From: Microbacterium rhizomatis | GTDB lineage: Bacteria; Actinomycetota; Actinomycetes; Actinomycetales; Microbacteriaceae | Assembly (NCBI RefSeq): GCF_008710745.1 | Contig: NZ_VYSA01000001.1 | Coordinates: forward strand, 372,001 to 436,000 | Length of the DNA stretch: 64,000 bases | Direction: 5' to 3' | Shown: positions 45,679 through 53,946 of the stretch, piece after piece | Layout of the letters: every line of letters starts with the position of its first letter | How positions within the stretch are numbered: position 1 is the first letter of the stretch | The notes under the pieces: generated by a model | Databases searched by the model: none | Seen by the model: only the letters and a program-made list of their open reading frames with translations | Told to the model about the DNA's origin: nothing | Made by a program: the position numbers and the translations under genes

Positions 45679-46452
45679 ATGGGTTACATCAAGTCCGCCG
45701 CTCTCGAAGAGACCGGCTATGTCGTCCTCGACCGCTACAACCAGGAGCTCGATCCGAAGGAGTGGCTCGACATCGAGTACAACGACTGGAAGTCCTCCGG
45801 CGACACGCGCTTCGCGCCGCTCGCCAGCGCTTTCGGCGACATCGAGTGCAATGGCTTCTGGAACCACAAGCCGCCGCGCACCGACAAGGACGGCGTCTGG
45901 ATCGAGTCGCAGACCGAGAAGGCTCCGAATCTCACGCGCCGCGCGCAGGAGCCGGGTGCCAACGTCGGTCGGTGCCGTGTCATCGAGCTGCAGCCGACCC
46001 CGTACGGGGAATGCCTCTACAACCTGCACCAGGACGACAACAACCGCCTGAACCCTGACGGGACGGGCTGGGTCGTCCGCGGCTTCTTCAACCTCACGGA
46101 CGACACCGAGAGCTATTTCGTGCTCCGCGAGAACCGCACCGATCCCCAGGGCGAGACGCGCATCGCCCTGCCCGCCGGCGCCCAGCTGATCATCGACACC
46201 CAGCGTCTCTGGCACGCGGCGACCCACAACGGCACCGACCCCCGATACTGCCTCATCACGTCGTGGACGTCCGGTCCGGAACTCGATGCGTACATCGAGA
46301 AGTATCACGGCGTGAACCACGTCGACAGCGTCGAGGTCGCACAGGACGTGCTGGATGCCGGCTACGCCGAGCAGGCCAGGAAGGATGCGGCGCGCGCGGC
46401 GTACTACGCAGCCAAGGGCCAGGCCGAAGTCCGCGCCATGAGCGAGGCGTGA
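45679..46452 (+). CDS. Probable Fe(II)/2-oxoglutarate-dependent oxygenase-like protein
   Basis: A 257-residue soluble protein not assigned to a named family. LYNLHQDDN (His117, Asp119) and QRLWHAATHNG (His179) form an H-x-D...H metal triad, and Arg189 (DPRYCLITSW) is placed like the 2-oxoglutarate carboxylate ligand. FNLTDDTESYFVLR and LPAGAQLIIDTQRLWH fit a double-stranded beta-helix core. The reaction is unknown. The ATG at 45679 is preferred over one 33 bases upstream, which would read through the promoter region, but no strong ribosome site decides it. An iron-box-like sequence lies upstream. It is a single-gene unit that ends at a strong terminator. Confidence 0.7.
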   Translation: MGYIKSAALEETGYVVLDRYNQELDPKEWLDIEYNDWKSSGDTRFAPLASAFGDIECNGFWNHKPPRTDKDGVWIESQTEKAPNLTRRAQEPGANVGRCRVIELQPTPYGECLYNLHQDDNNRLNPDGTGWVVRGFFNLTDDTESYFVLRENRTDPQGETRIALPAGAQLIIDTQRLWHAATHNGTDPRYCLITSWTSGPELDAYIEKYHGVNHVDSVEVAQDVLDAGYAEQARKDAARAAYYAAKGQAEVRAMSEA

Positions 46453-46469
46453 TCGTTCCGGCGTAACGC

Positions 46470-46501
46470 GGAAGGCCCAGGTCGATCGACCTGGGCCTTC
46501 C
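46470..46501. terminator. Bidirectional terminator
   Basis: A 32-base perfect palindrome (arms of 16: GGAAGGCCCAGGTCGA and its complement) is followed by TTTTCGG on the plus strand. It separates the oxygenase gene from the convergent ABC permease. Confidence 0.93.
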
Positions 46502-46511
46502 TTTTCGGGTG

Positions 46512-47810
46512 CTACTCGTAGCGCAGCGACTCGACCGGATCGGCGCGCGCGGCCCGGGCGGCGGGGAGCGTTCCCGCCAGGAAGGCGATGGCCATCACGA
46601 TCAGGATGATCGTCGCGATGGAGACCGGATTGAAGGCGACCAGTGTCAGCCCCGGAAGGCCAGCCAGGACCGACCTGGAAAGAGCGGAACTGATCGCGGT
46701 GCCGGCGATGATGCCGATCCCCGCGCCGATCGCACTTCCCAGGAAGCCGATGAAGATCGCCTCGAGACTGAAGAGTGTGAAGACCCGGCCGCTCCCCATG
46801 CCCATCGCCTTCATGAGGCCGATCTCGCGCGTGCGCTCCTGGACCGACATGAACAGCGTGTTCACGATGCCGAAGCTCGCGGCGAGGAGCGCGATGATCG
46901 CGAACGCGTTCAGCACGAGCACGATACCGTCGATCACGGTCTTGAACGTACCCAGCTGATCGGCGACCGTCGTGCCCTTGTAGCCGGCGTCAGCCAGCCG
47001 CGTCTTGAGGTCGCTGACCTGCTGGGTGGTGGCGTCCGGGCTGAACCAGACGCTCGCCTGCGCGAACCTCTCCTGCTGGTCGGCGGCCACTCCGACGTTC
47101 TTGGCGGCGAAGAGCGCATCGGTCAGGGCCTGATTCGGCACGATGCTCGATCCGGTGCCGGCGAGGCCCGGCTGCACCACACCCACGACGGTGGCCTCGA
47201 CCAGGTGCTGTGAACGCTGTGCGTCCGTGACGGCGATCTTCACCGTTGCGCCGGTGGCGGCATCCGCGTCGGCGAACCCCAGCGGCACGACGAGATCCTC
47301 GGGGAGGGCCAGCTGCAGACCGCTCGACGAGTTGTCGGGCGTCGAACCGACCGACAGGTTCACGGTCTGACCGGCCACCAGCGAGCCGACGGTCACGAGG
47401 TAGCGCGTGCCGTCGCCGAGCTGAATGTAGTCGGCCGACACCGCCTTGGTCGCCTGGACGCGCTCGACACCCTCGATCCCCGAGAGGGTGTCGAGATCTG
47501 CGGGGGTCATGGCCACGACTGTGGATCCGGGAGGCCCCGGCTGGGTACTGGCGATCGCGTCGGGGTTGTACTCGGTGGGTCCGCTGTTCGCGACGCCGCT
47601 CGATACCGGTGCCTTCGTGACGGTCAGCACGTCGGACGCGCCGATCGACGTCACCGTCTCGTCGATGTAGCGGTTGATGCCGGTGCCGAGGCCGCTCGTG
47701 ACGGTGAGGGTGAAGGCTCCGACGAAGATCGCCAGGATCGTCAGGATCGTTCGGGTCTTCGAGCGAAAGGTGTTCGAGACGGCGGAAGAGAGGAGATCGA
47801 GTGTTCTCAT
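46512..47810 (-). CDS. ABC transporter permease, MacB/FtsX type
   Basis: A 432-residue permease. One helix after the N-terminus (TRTILTILAIFVGAFTLTV) is followed by a large extracytoplasmic domain (about 45-290) and three C-terminal helices. The RTREIGLMKAMGMGSGRVFTL loop is the FtsX-family motif. It overlaps its ATPase gene (ATGA), forming a MacB-like exporter or lipoprotein/peptide mechanotransmission system. A divergent two-component system lies next to it and may control it in response to envelope damage. Confidence 0.94.
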   Translation of the reverse strand: MRTLDLLSSAVSNTFRSKTRTILTILAIFVGAFTLTVTSGLGTGINRYIDETVTSIGASDVLTVTKAPVSSGVANSGPTEYNPDAIASTQPGPPGSTVVAMTPADLDTLSGIEGVERVQATKAVSADYIQLGDGTRYLVTVGSLVAGQTVNLSVGSTPDNSSSGLQLALPEDLVVPLGFADADAATGATVKIAVTDAQRSQHLVEATVVGVVQPGLAGTGSSIVPNQALTDALFAAKNVGVAADQQERFAQASVWFSPDATTQQVSDLKTRLADAGYKGTTVADQLGTFKTVIDGIVLVLNAFAIIALLAASFGIVNTLFMSVQERTREIGLMKAMGMGSGRVFTLFSLEAIFIGFLGSAIGAGIGIIAGTAISSALSRSVLAGLPGLTLVAFNPVSIATIILIVMAIAFLAGTLPAARAARADPVESLRYE

Positions 47811-48502
47811 GCTGCCAACGCCTCGTTCGAGATGATGAGTCCATCGCGGATGTGAATGCGCCGGTCGCAGCGGGCGGCGAGCTCTTCGTCGTGGGTGACG
47901 ATGATCAGCGTGATGCCGTGTTCTCGATTCAGGTCGAACAGGATGTCTTCGACGACGGCGCCGGTGGCCGAGTCGAGGTTTCCGGTCGGCTCGTCCGCGA
48001 AGATGACGCGCGGGTTGTTCACCAGCGCGCGGGCGATGACGGTGCGCTGCTTCTGTCCGCCGGACAGGTTGAGCGCCTTGTTGCGTGCCTTGTCCGCCAG
48101 TTCCAGCTGCTCGAGCGCCGCCATTCCGCGGCGCTTTCGCTCACCGCGACCGATGCCCGCGATCTTCATGGGGAGCACGACGTTCTCGAGCACCGACGTG
48201 TTCGCGGTGAGGAAGAACTGCTGGAAGACGAATCCGAATGTCTTGTTGCGCGTGCGATTGAGAGCGCGACCCCGCAGCGAACGGGTGTCGACACCCTCCA
48301 GTGCGATCGTGCCGTCGGTGGGCTGATCGAGCAGAGCGAGCAGGTGCATCAGTGTGGACTTGCCCGAGCCGCTCTTGCCGATGATCGCCACGCTCTCGCC
48401 CTGATGGATGTCCAGACTCACCCCCCGGAGGGCATCGAACCGGTTTGAGCCGCGGCCGTACGACTTGCGGACGTCCGTGACGGAGAGAAAGGGGGCGGTC
48501 AT
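47807..48502 (-). CDS. ABC transporter ATP-binding protein, MacB/LolD type
   Basis: A 231-residue ATPase. Walker A is GKSGSGKST, the signature NLSGGQKQRTVIARALVNNP, Walker B VIFADEPTGNLDS, and the switch His is in IIVTHDEELA. It powers the FtsX-like permease immediately downstream. The ATG has an AAGGAG site. The 151-bp region to the divergent kinase gene holds a 22-bp inverted repeat. Confidence 0.96.
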   Translation of the reverse strand: MTAPFLSVTDVRKSYGRGSNRFDALRGVSLDIHQGESVAIIGKSGSGKSTLMHLLALLDQPTDGTIALEGVDTRSLRGRALNRTRNKTFGFVFQQFFLTANTSVLENVVLPMKIAGIGRGERKRRGMAALEQLELADKARNKALNLSGGQKQRTVIARALVNNPRVIFADEPTGNLDSATGAVVEDILFDLNREHGITLIIVTHDEELAARCDRRIHIRDGLIISNEALAA

Positions 48503-48577
48503 GCGAGCTCCTTGAAGTGGGATGCTCCGAGCATCGTCGCCCGCATCGGAATGCGCATCATCCCGTCGTCGTCACCT

Positions 48578-48599
48578 GCATACCGCGTCCGCGGTATGC
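48578..48599. promoter_or_regulatory. Operator-like inverted repeat in a divergent promoter
   Basis: GCATACCGCG (48578-48587) and CGCGGTATGC (48590-48599) are separated by TC. It lies between the ABC exporter and the two-component system, 55 bases before the kinase start. A binding site for the NarL-type response regulator, controlling both transcripts, is the natural guess. Confidence 0.55.
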
Positions 48600-48641
48600 C
48601 TGATGCCGCGCCGGGGCGACGACGAGGCGGGCCGCCCGCGG

Positions 48642-48647
48642 CAGACT
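48642..48647 (+). promoter_or_regulatory. -10 box of the two-component system
   Basis: CAGACT ends 6 bases before the ATG chosen for the kinase. Confidence 0.45.
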
Positions 48648-48653
48648 GGGTCC

Positions 48654-49865
48654 ATGACCTCGGCCGGCGGACGCGCAGTGACTGCGGCGCCTCCCCGTGA
48701 GCTCGCGCGGATGAAGCCGTGGATGGGCGACGTCCTCGCTGTGGCGCTCATCGTCCTGACGGCGGCAGCGCCCGTCTTCATCCCGAGAATGAATGCGCCC
48801 ACGCTGATCGCATTGATCTTCTCGCTCGCTCCCGCCGCGCTGCTACCCCTCCGGCGGAAGTGGCCGATGCCGGTGCTCGCCGCCTGCGTGGTGTGCTTCG
48901 GCGTCGCCACTCTCAGCGGCGCCGAAGCGATCGCGCCGACCTTCGCGACGGCGATCGCCCTCTTCGGGGTCGCGAACCGCTCGCCCCGGCGAAAGACCAT
49001 CCTCACGGCGGCCCTCACGATCGCCGCGATGGTCGGGCTCAGTCTGCTCACCGCGATCGACGGTGTGTTCGATCCCAGCGTGTTCCCCATCGCCGCGACG
49101 CTCGCATTCGCCGCAGCCAGCGGGGATGCCACCCGCTCCCGTCGGGAGTACATCATCGCGATGCACGAGCGAGCTCTTCGTGCGGAGGAGACCCACGAGG
49201 CCGAGGCCAACCGCCGGATCACGCTCGAAAGGCTTCGGATCGCGCGCGATCTGCATGATGCCGTCGCTCACCAGATCGCCGTGATCAGTCTCAATGCGGG
49301 GGTCGCGACCTCCTCTCTGGATGCACGACCCGACAAGACCCGCGAGGCGCTTGCGACGATCAGAGAGGCCTCGCGAACCGTCCTGGCCGAGATCGGAGAG
49401 CTGCTGGCCATGCTCCGGATCGATGAGTCGGATGCTGCGACCCCTGTCGCGGCCGCTCCGCAACCCGGCCTCGGTCAACTCGACGACCTGTTGAGGCAGT
49501 TTCGCGACGGCGGCCTCGAGGTCACACTCCGGGTCGAGGGCTCCACCGGTCCGCTCCCGCAGGCGACCGATCGGGTCGCCTACCGGGTCGTTCAGGAGGC
49601 ATTGACGAATGCCCTCAAACACGGCGACGATCATCGCGCGAATGTGCTGATCTCGCACGATCCGGACTCGCTCCGCATCCTCGTGACGAATCCGGTCGGC
49701 GGCGGCACCTCGGCTGCTGCGGCGGGAACGGGTCTGAGCGGTCACGGGCTGATCGGCCTGCGAGAGCGAGTCGGCTCCGTCCGCGGCAGCGTCGAGACGG
49801 GTGTGAGCCTGGGCGGCTACCGTGTGGACGCGTCATTGCCGCTCGACCGGGGGGTGAGCTCGTGA
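48654..49865 (+). CDS. Sensor histidine kinase, NarX/LiaS (HisKA_3) type
   Basis: A 403-residue kinase. Four to five hydrophobic helices fill the first 150 residues, with only short extracellular loops, so it probably senses the membrane rather than an external ligand. The HisKA_3 motif RIARDLHDAVAHQIAVISLN carries the phosphorylated His, and the HATPase domain has ALTNALKHG and GHGLIGLRERV. The ATG at 48654 is preferred for the -10 box just before it. The stop overlaps the regulator start. Confidence 0.92.
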   Translation: MTSAGGRAVTAAPPRELARMKPWMGDVLAVALIVLTAAAPVFIPRMNAPTLIALIFSLAPAALLPLRRKWPMPVLAACVVCFGVATLSGAEAIAPTFATAIALFGVANRSPRRKTILTAALTIAAMVGLSLLTAIDGVFDPSVFPIAATLAFAAASGDATRSRREYIIAMHERALRAEETHEAEANRRITLERLRIARDLHDAVAHQIAVISLNAGVATSSLDARPDKTREALATIREASRTVLAEIGELLAMLRIDESDAATPVAAAPQPGLGQLDDLLRQFRDGGLEVTLRVEGSTGPLPQATDRVAYRVVQEALTNALKHGDDHRANVLISHDPDSLRILVTNPVGGGTSAAAAGTGLSGHGLIGLRERVGSVRGSVETGVSLGGYRVDASLPLDRGVSS

Positions 49866-50527
49866 TCACCGTCATGGTCGTGGATGACCAGTCGCTCATC
49901 CGCACCGCCGTAGGGGAGATCCTCGCCAGCGAGGGCGATATCAGTGTGGTCGGCGAGGCCCGCGACGGTGCCGAGGCGGTCGTCATGGCGGCATCCCACC
50001 GTCCTGATGTCGTCGTGATGGACATCCGGATGCCGGTGCTCGACGGGATCGCGGCGACGGCTCAGATCTGCGCGGACGTCGACCTCGTGACGACCCGCGT
50101 GCTGATCCTGACGACGTTCGAAGAGGACGAGTATCTCGTCCAGGCGCTACAGGCCGGCGCGAGCGGATTCATCGGGAAGGGTTCCGAGCCCGAAGAGATC
50201 GCGCGTGCGGTGCGCGCGGTGCATGCCGGCGACGCTCTGCTGTCACCGACGGCGACGCGAAGTCTGATCACCCGTTACGTGCGTCCCGGAGCGCCGGTCG
50301 GTGTCCAGACACCGGAGGCGTTCGAGCACCTGACCGAGCGCGAACGCGAGGTGCTGCTGCTCGTGGCGCGCGGTCTTTCGAACTCGGAGATCGCGGGCCA
50401 CCTCACCATCTCGCCGCACACCGCCAAGACCCACGTGAATCGGGTGATGACGAAGCTGCGCGCTCATGATCGCGCGCAGCTGGTGATCCTCGCCTACGAG
50501 AACGGGCTCCTCACCCCTGGCGGGTGA
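49862..50527 (+). CDS. Response regulator, NarL/LuxR type
   Basis: A 221-residue regulator. The receiver domain has DDQSLIR, the phosphorylatable Asp in VVVMDIRMPVLDG, and LTTFEEDEYLVQALQAGASGF. The C-terminal LuxR-type helix-turn-helix has LTEREREVLLLVARGLSNSEIAGHL and SPHTAKTHVNRVMTKL. It overlaps the kinase gene (GTGA). It is likely to bind near the divergent ABC operon. Confidence 0.96.
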   Translation: MITVMVVDDQSLIRTAVGEILASEGDISVVGEARDGAEAVVMAASHRPDVVVMDIRMPVLDGIAATAQICADVDLVTTRVLILTTFEEDEYLVQALQAGASGFIGKGSEPEEIARAVRAVHAGDALLSPTATRSLITRYVRPGAPVGVQTPEAFEHLTEREREVLLLVARGLSNSEIAGHLTISPHTAKTHVNRVMTKLRAHDRAQLVILAYENGLLTPGG

Positions 50528-50579
50528 CCCTTCCGGCTCGGGCGATATCTCTCCGATCTCATGACACGGAATGACACGC

Positions 50580-50609
50580 TTGTGATTCCGCGCATCACTG
50601 GGCGATAAT
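50580..50609 (+). promoter_or_regulatory. Promoter of the DUF3145 gene
   Basis: TTGTGA (50580-50585), 18 bases, then GATAAT (50604-50609). The transcript would start near 50616, leaving a 5' leader of about 70 bases with a GGAG site before the ATG. Confidence 0.65.
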
Positions 50610-50688
50610 TGGGTCACACAATCGAACACACGCTTTCATGGTCCGGTTCAGGTCGTTGGGGAAGACGCACCTGATGAACGGAGAGATG

Positions 50689-51192
50689 ATGGCGACACCA
50701 CAGGCGCGTGGAGTGATCTACATTCACTCCGCGCCACGGGCATTGTGCCCCCACCTCGAGTGGGCAGTGGGTCGCGCGCTCGGGCGCGCGGTCAACTTCG
50801 ACTGGATAGACCAGCCGGTGCTGGCAGGCAGTAGGCGTACCGAGTTCTATTGGGAAGGCCCGGTGGGCACCGGCGCTTCGCTCACGACGGCGATCCGGGG
50901 CTGGGAGCATTTGCGCTTCGAGGTCACGGAGGATCCGTCCGCACGGAGCGACGGCGGCAGATGGCTGCACACGCCCGGTCTCGGCATCCACTATGCGCAG
51001 ACCGACGCCGCGGGCAATGTCGTGATCGGCGAGGATCGCTTGCGCTACGCGATCGAGGTCGCCGCCGGCGACGCGTTCGAGCTGCAGCGCGAGCTGCACA
51101 TCGCACTCGGAGCCTCATGGGACGAGGAGCTCGAACCGTTCCGCCACGCCAGCGATGACGCACCGGTCGTCTGGCTGCACAAGGTGGGCTGA
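50689..51192 (+). CDS. DUF3145 family protein
   Basis: A 167-residue soluble protein, recognised as DUF3145, a family found in actinobacteria with no assigned function. The typical start is ATPQARGVIYIHSAPRALCPH and the conserved core is HLEWAVGRALGRAVNFDW. An acidic C-terminal part follows. GGAG at 50680-50683 best serves the ATG at 50689; the ATG at 50686 is the alternative. A clear promoter precedes it. It is convergent with the fatty-acid genes. Confidence 0.8.
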   Translation: MATPQARGVIYIHSAPRALCPHLEWAVGRALGRAVNFDWIDQPVLAGSRRTEFYWEGPVGTGASLTTAIRGWEHLRFEVTEDPSARSDGGRWLHTPGLGIHYAQTDAAGNVVIGEDRLRYAIEVAAGDAFELQRELHIALGASWDEELEPFRHASDDAPVVWLHKVG

Positions 51193-51287
51193 GACCCGCC
51201 CCGCAGACTTCAGGCGGCGGAGGCGCCACTACCGACTTCGGTGAACAGCCCCGGAGTTCGGGAAATCGAATCCCCGTCTGACACGAC

Positions 51288-51322
51288 AGATGCCCCGCGG
51301 CCGGCTTCGCCGCGGGGCATCT
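51288..51322. terminator. Bidirectional terminator
   Basis: A 14-bp perfect stem AGATGCCCCGCGGC/GCCGCGGGGCATCT with the loop CGGCTTC. After one mismatch, ACACGA and TCGTGT extend it outward. It separates the DUF3145 gene from fabF. Confidence 0.9.
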
Positions 51323-51336
51323 TCGTGTGTCGTGGG

Positions 51337-52575
51337 CTATGCCGAGGCGAATGCCGCCACGGCGTTGTGGCCGCCGAAACCGAACGAATTGCTGATCGCG
51401 AGCTGGTCGCCGGCGCCGAGGGGCGTCGGCTCACCCGAGATGCGGAGCGGGATATCCGGATCCTGCGTAGTGAGGTTGATCGTCGGGGGAGCGACACGGT
51501 CCTGGATCGCGAGCACCGCGAAGATCGCCTCGAGGGCCCCCGTACCACCGAGCAGGTGACCTGTGGAGCCCTTGGTCGCCGAGACCGGAAGGTCGTGGAG
51601 CCGTTCGCCGAAGACGCTCAGGAGCGCCTTGTACTCGGCGATGTCGCCGGTCGGGGTCGAGGTGGCGTGCGCGTTGATGTGCGTCACATCGTCCACTCCG
51701 GCGCCCGCAGATTCGAGCGCGAGCCGGACGGCGCGCGACGCGCCGAGGCCCTCGGGCTCGGGAGCGGTGATGTGGTACGAGTCGGCGGTGACGCCGCCGC
51801 CGACCACGACGGCGTAGATCCGGGCGCCCCGCGCCAGGGCGTGATCTTCGCGCTCGAGAACGAGCGCGGCGGCACCCTCGCCCATGACGAATCCGTCACG
51901 GTCGACACTGTAGGGGCGTGAGGCGTGTTCGGGGTCGTCGTTGCGCTTGGAGAGCGCCTGCATGGAGGCGAAGGCGGCGACGGTGATCGGGTGGATCGCC
52001 GACTCGGCGCCCCCGGCGATGACCACGTCGGCGAGGCCGTCGCGGATGTGCTCCATCGCGTTGACGACGGACTCGGTGCTCGACGCGCATGCCGACGCGA
52101 CCGTCCGGGCATAGGCGCGGGCCCCGAGATGCATCGAGATCGCGGCCGCGGCAGCGTTGGGCATGAGCATCGGGACGGTCATCGGCATGACCCGCCTCGG
52201 GCCCTTCTCCTTGAGCGTGTCCCACGCATCCAGGAGCGTCCAGAGCCCACCGATTCCGGTGGCGAAGTCCACGCCGAGCCTCTCGGGCTCGACATCGGGG
52301 CTCCCGGCATCCGCCCAGGCCTCACGGGCGGCGACGAGCGCGAACTGGGAGGAAGGGTCCAGCCGCTTCGCCTCCGGCCGCTCGAGCACGGTGTCCGGCC
52401 TCACGACGGCCTGCGCGGCGAACGTCACGGGGAGCTGGAACTCATCGACCCAGTCGTAGTCGAGGGTGTGTGCGCCGGAGGCGCCGCTCAACAGGGCGGC
52501 CCAGCTCTCGGGCGCGGTCCCGCCGATGGGGCTGGACGCGCCGATCCCTGTGACGACGATGCGTGGGGTGTTCAT
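51337..52575 (-). CDS. fabF: 3-oxoacyl-ACP synthase II
   Basis: A 412-residue condensing enzyme that extends acyl-ACP with malonyl-ACP. Cys163 in ASACASST is the nucleophile; His residues in NAHATSTPTGD and TKGSTGHLLGG complete the active site. SNSFGFGGHNA ends the fold. The ATG at 52573-52575 is chosen because it starts the usual MNTPRIVVTGIG sequence; an upstream in-frame GTG-type extension has no protein character. It is the last gene of the fabD-fabH-acpP-fabF operon, 53 bp after acpP. Confidence 0.97.
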   Translation of the reverse strand: MNTPRIVVTGIGASSPIGGTAPESWAALLSGASGAHTLDYDWVDEFQLPVTFAAQAVVRPDTVLERPEAKRLDPSSQFALVAAREAWADAGSPDVEPERLGVDFATGIGGLWTLLDAWDTLKEKGPRRVMPMTVPMLMPNAAAAAISMHLGARAYARTVASACASSTESVVNAMEHIRDGLADVVIAGGAESAIHPITVAAFASMQALSKRNDDPEHASRPYSVDRDGFVMGEGAAALVLEREDHALARGARIYAVVVGGGVTADSYHITAPEPEGLGASRAVRLALESAGAGVDDVTHINAHATSTPTGDIAEYKALLSVFGERLHDLPVSATKGSTGHLLGGTGALEAIFAVLAIQDRVAPPTINLTTQDPDIPLRISGEPTPLGAGDQLAISNSFGFGGHNAVAAFASA

Positions 52576-52628
52576 GTGTGGATCCTCAGGTGGGGTCCGG
52601 TGGGGACGTGACGTCCCCACCGGTCGTA

Positions 52629-52877
52629 CTACGCCTGGTTCGACGTGATGAAGGTGACGGCGTCGCCGACGGTCTTGAGGTTCTTGACCTCGTCGTCGGG
52701 GATGGTCACGCCGAACTTCTCCTCGGCGTTGACGACGATCGTCATCATCGAGATGGAGTCGATGTCGAGGTCGTCCGTGAACGACTTCTCGAGGGCGACC
52801 TCGTCGGCCGAGATCCCCGTCTCGTCGGTGATGAGCTCGGCAAGTCCTGCCAGCACCTCGTCGTTGGTGAATGCCAT
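52629..52877 (-). CDS. acpP: Acyl carrier protein
   Basis: An 82-residue acidic helical protein that carries growing acyl chains. Ser41 in DLDIDSISM is the phosphopantetheine attachment site. The sequence IPDDEVKNLKTVGDAV is typical of helix III-IV. The ATG at 52875-52877 gives the usual length. GGAG-type spacing is present in the 73-bp gap after fabH. Confidence 0.97.
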   Translation of the reverse strand: MAFTNDEVLAGLAELITDETGISADEVALEKSFTDDLDIDSISMMTIVVNAEEKFGVTIPDDEVKNLKTVGDAVTFITSNQA

Positions 52878-52950
52878 GGTTTCTCCTGTTCCTCGGGGTT
52901 CGCCGGCCCAGGCGGGGCCGACAGTCAGTCTATGGTTCGCGGGCTCGCCG

Positions 52951-53946
52951 TCAGGGGAGGACCACGACCTGTGCGCCGAACACCAGGCCGGCGCCGAAGC
53001 CGATCTGCAGCGCGAGTCCGCCACTGAGCTCCGGGTGCTCCTCGAGCAGGCGGTGCGTGGCGAGCGGGATCGAGGCCGCGGACGTGTTGCCCGTCGTCTC
53101 GATGTCGCGGCCGATGATGACCGTCTCGGGGAGTCCGAGCTGCTTGGCGAACTCGTCGATGATGCGCATGTTGGCCTGATGGGGCACGAAGGCGGCGAGG
53201 TCGGATGCCTCGACACCAGCCACCTCGAGGGCCTGCCGGGCGACCTTGACCATCTCCCAGACCGCCCAGCGGAAGACCGTAGGCCCTTCCTGACGGAGTG
53301 TCGGCCAGGGGACCTCCCCGTCGCGGAACTGCGTGAGCGTGCCGTTCATGCCGACCGCTTCGGCCTTGGAGCCGTCCGAGCCCCAGACGGTCGGGCCGAT
53401 CCCGGGCGTTTCGCTCGGGCCGATCACGACCGCGCCCGCACCGTCTCCGAGGAGGAACGAGATGCTGCGATCGGCGGGATCCACGACATCGCTGAGTTTC
53501 TCGGTGCCGATCACCAGGGCGTAGTGCGCCGATCCGGCACGGATCAGGGCATCGGCCTGGGCGACGCCGTACGCGAAGCCGGCGCATGCGGCGTTGAGGT
53601 CGTACGCAGCGGCGGGGTTGGAGCCCACCCGATCGGCCACGATCGCCGACACCGACGGCGATTGCTTCGGGTTGCTGATCGTCGCGACGATGACCGCGTC
53701 GATCTGATCCGCGGCCACGCCCGAACGGGCGATCGCCTCGGTCGCAGCATCCGTCGCCAGATCGATCGCGTCGGTGTCGTGGAGCGCGCGGGTGCGCGTC
53801 ACGATGCCTGTCCGCTGGCGGATCCACTCGTCGCTCGAGTCGATCGGACCGATCAGGTCGTCGTTGGGCACGACGAGTTCGCCGCGAGCGGCGCCGTACG
53901 AGTAGATGCGGGTGAACGCGGGCCCGGTGGCCTGGCGGAGGATCAT
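52951..53946 (-). CDS. fabH: 3-oxoacyl-ACP synthase III
   Basis: A 331-residue enzyme that starts fatty-acid synthesis by joining acyl-CoA to malonyl-ACP. Cys121 in NAACAGFAYG, His in PHQANMRII and Asn in GNTSAASIP form the catalytic triad. Actinobacterial FabH often accepts branched starters, which fits branched-chain lipids, but specificity is not visible here. The start overlaps the fabD stop (ATGA). Confidence 0.97.
   Translation of the reverse strand: MILRQATGPAFTRIYSYGAARGELVVPNDDLIGPIDSSDEWIRQRTGIVTRTRALHDTDAIDLATDAATEAIARSGVAADQIDAVIVATISNPKQSPSVSAIVADRVGSNPAAAYDLNAACAGFAYGVAQADALIRAGSAHYALVIGTEKLSDVVDPADRSISFLLGDGAGAVVIGPSETPGIGPTVWGSDGSKAEAVGMNGTLTQFRDGEVPWPTLRQEGPTVFRWAVWEMVKVARQALEVAGVEASDLAAFVPHQANMRIIDEFAKQLGLPETVIIGRDIETTGNTSAASIPLATHRLLEEHPELSGGLALQIGFGAGLVFGAQVVVLP

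Noticed and set aside
51255..51279. A T-arm-like sequence (GGAAATCGAATCCCC) that suggested a tRNA fragment
   Set aside because: No acceptor, D or anticodon arms can be found around it, and the stem is imperfect.
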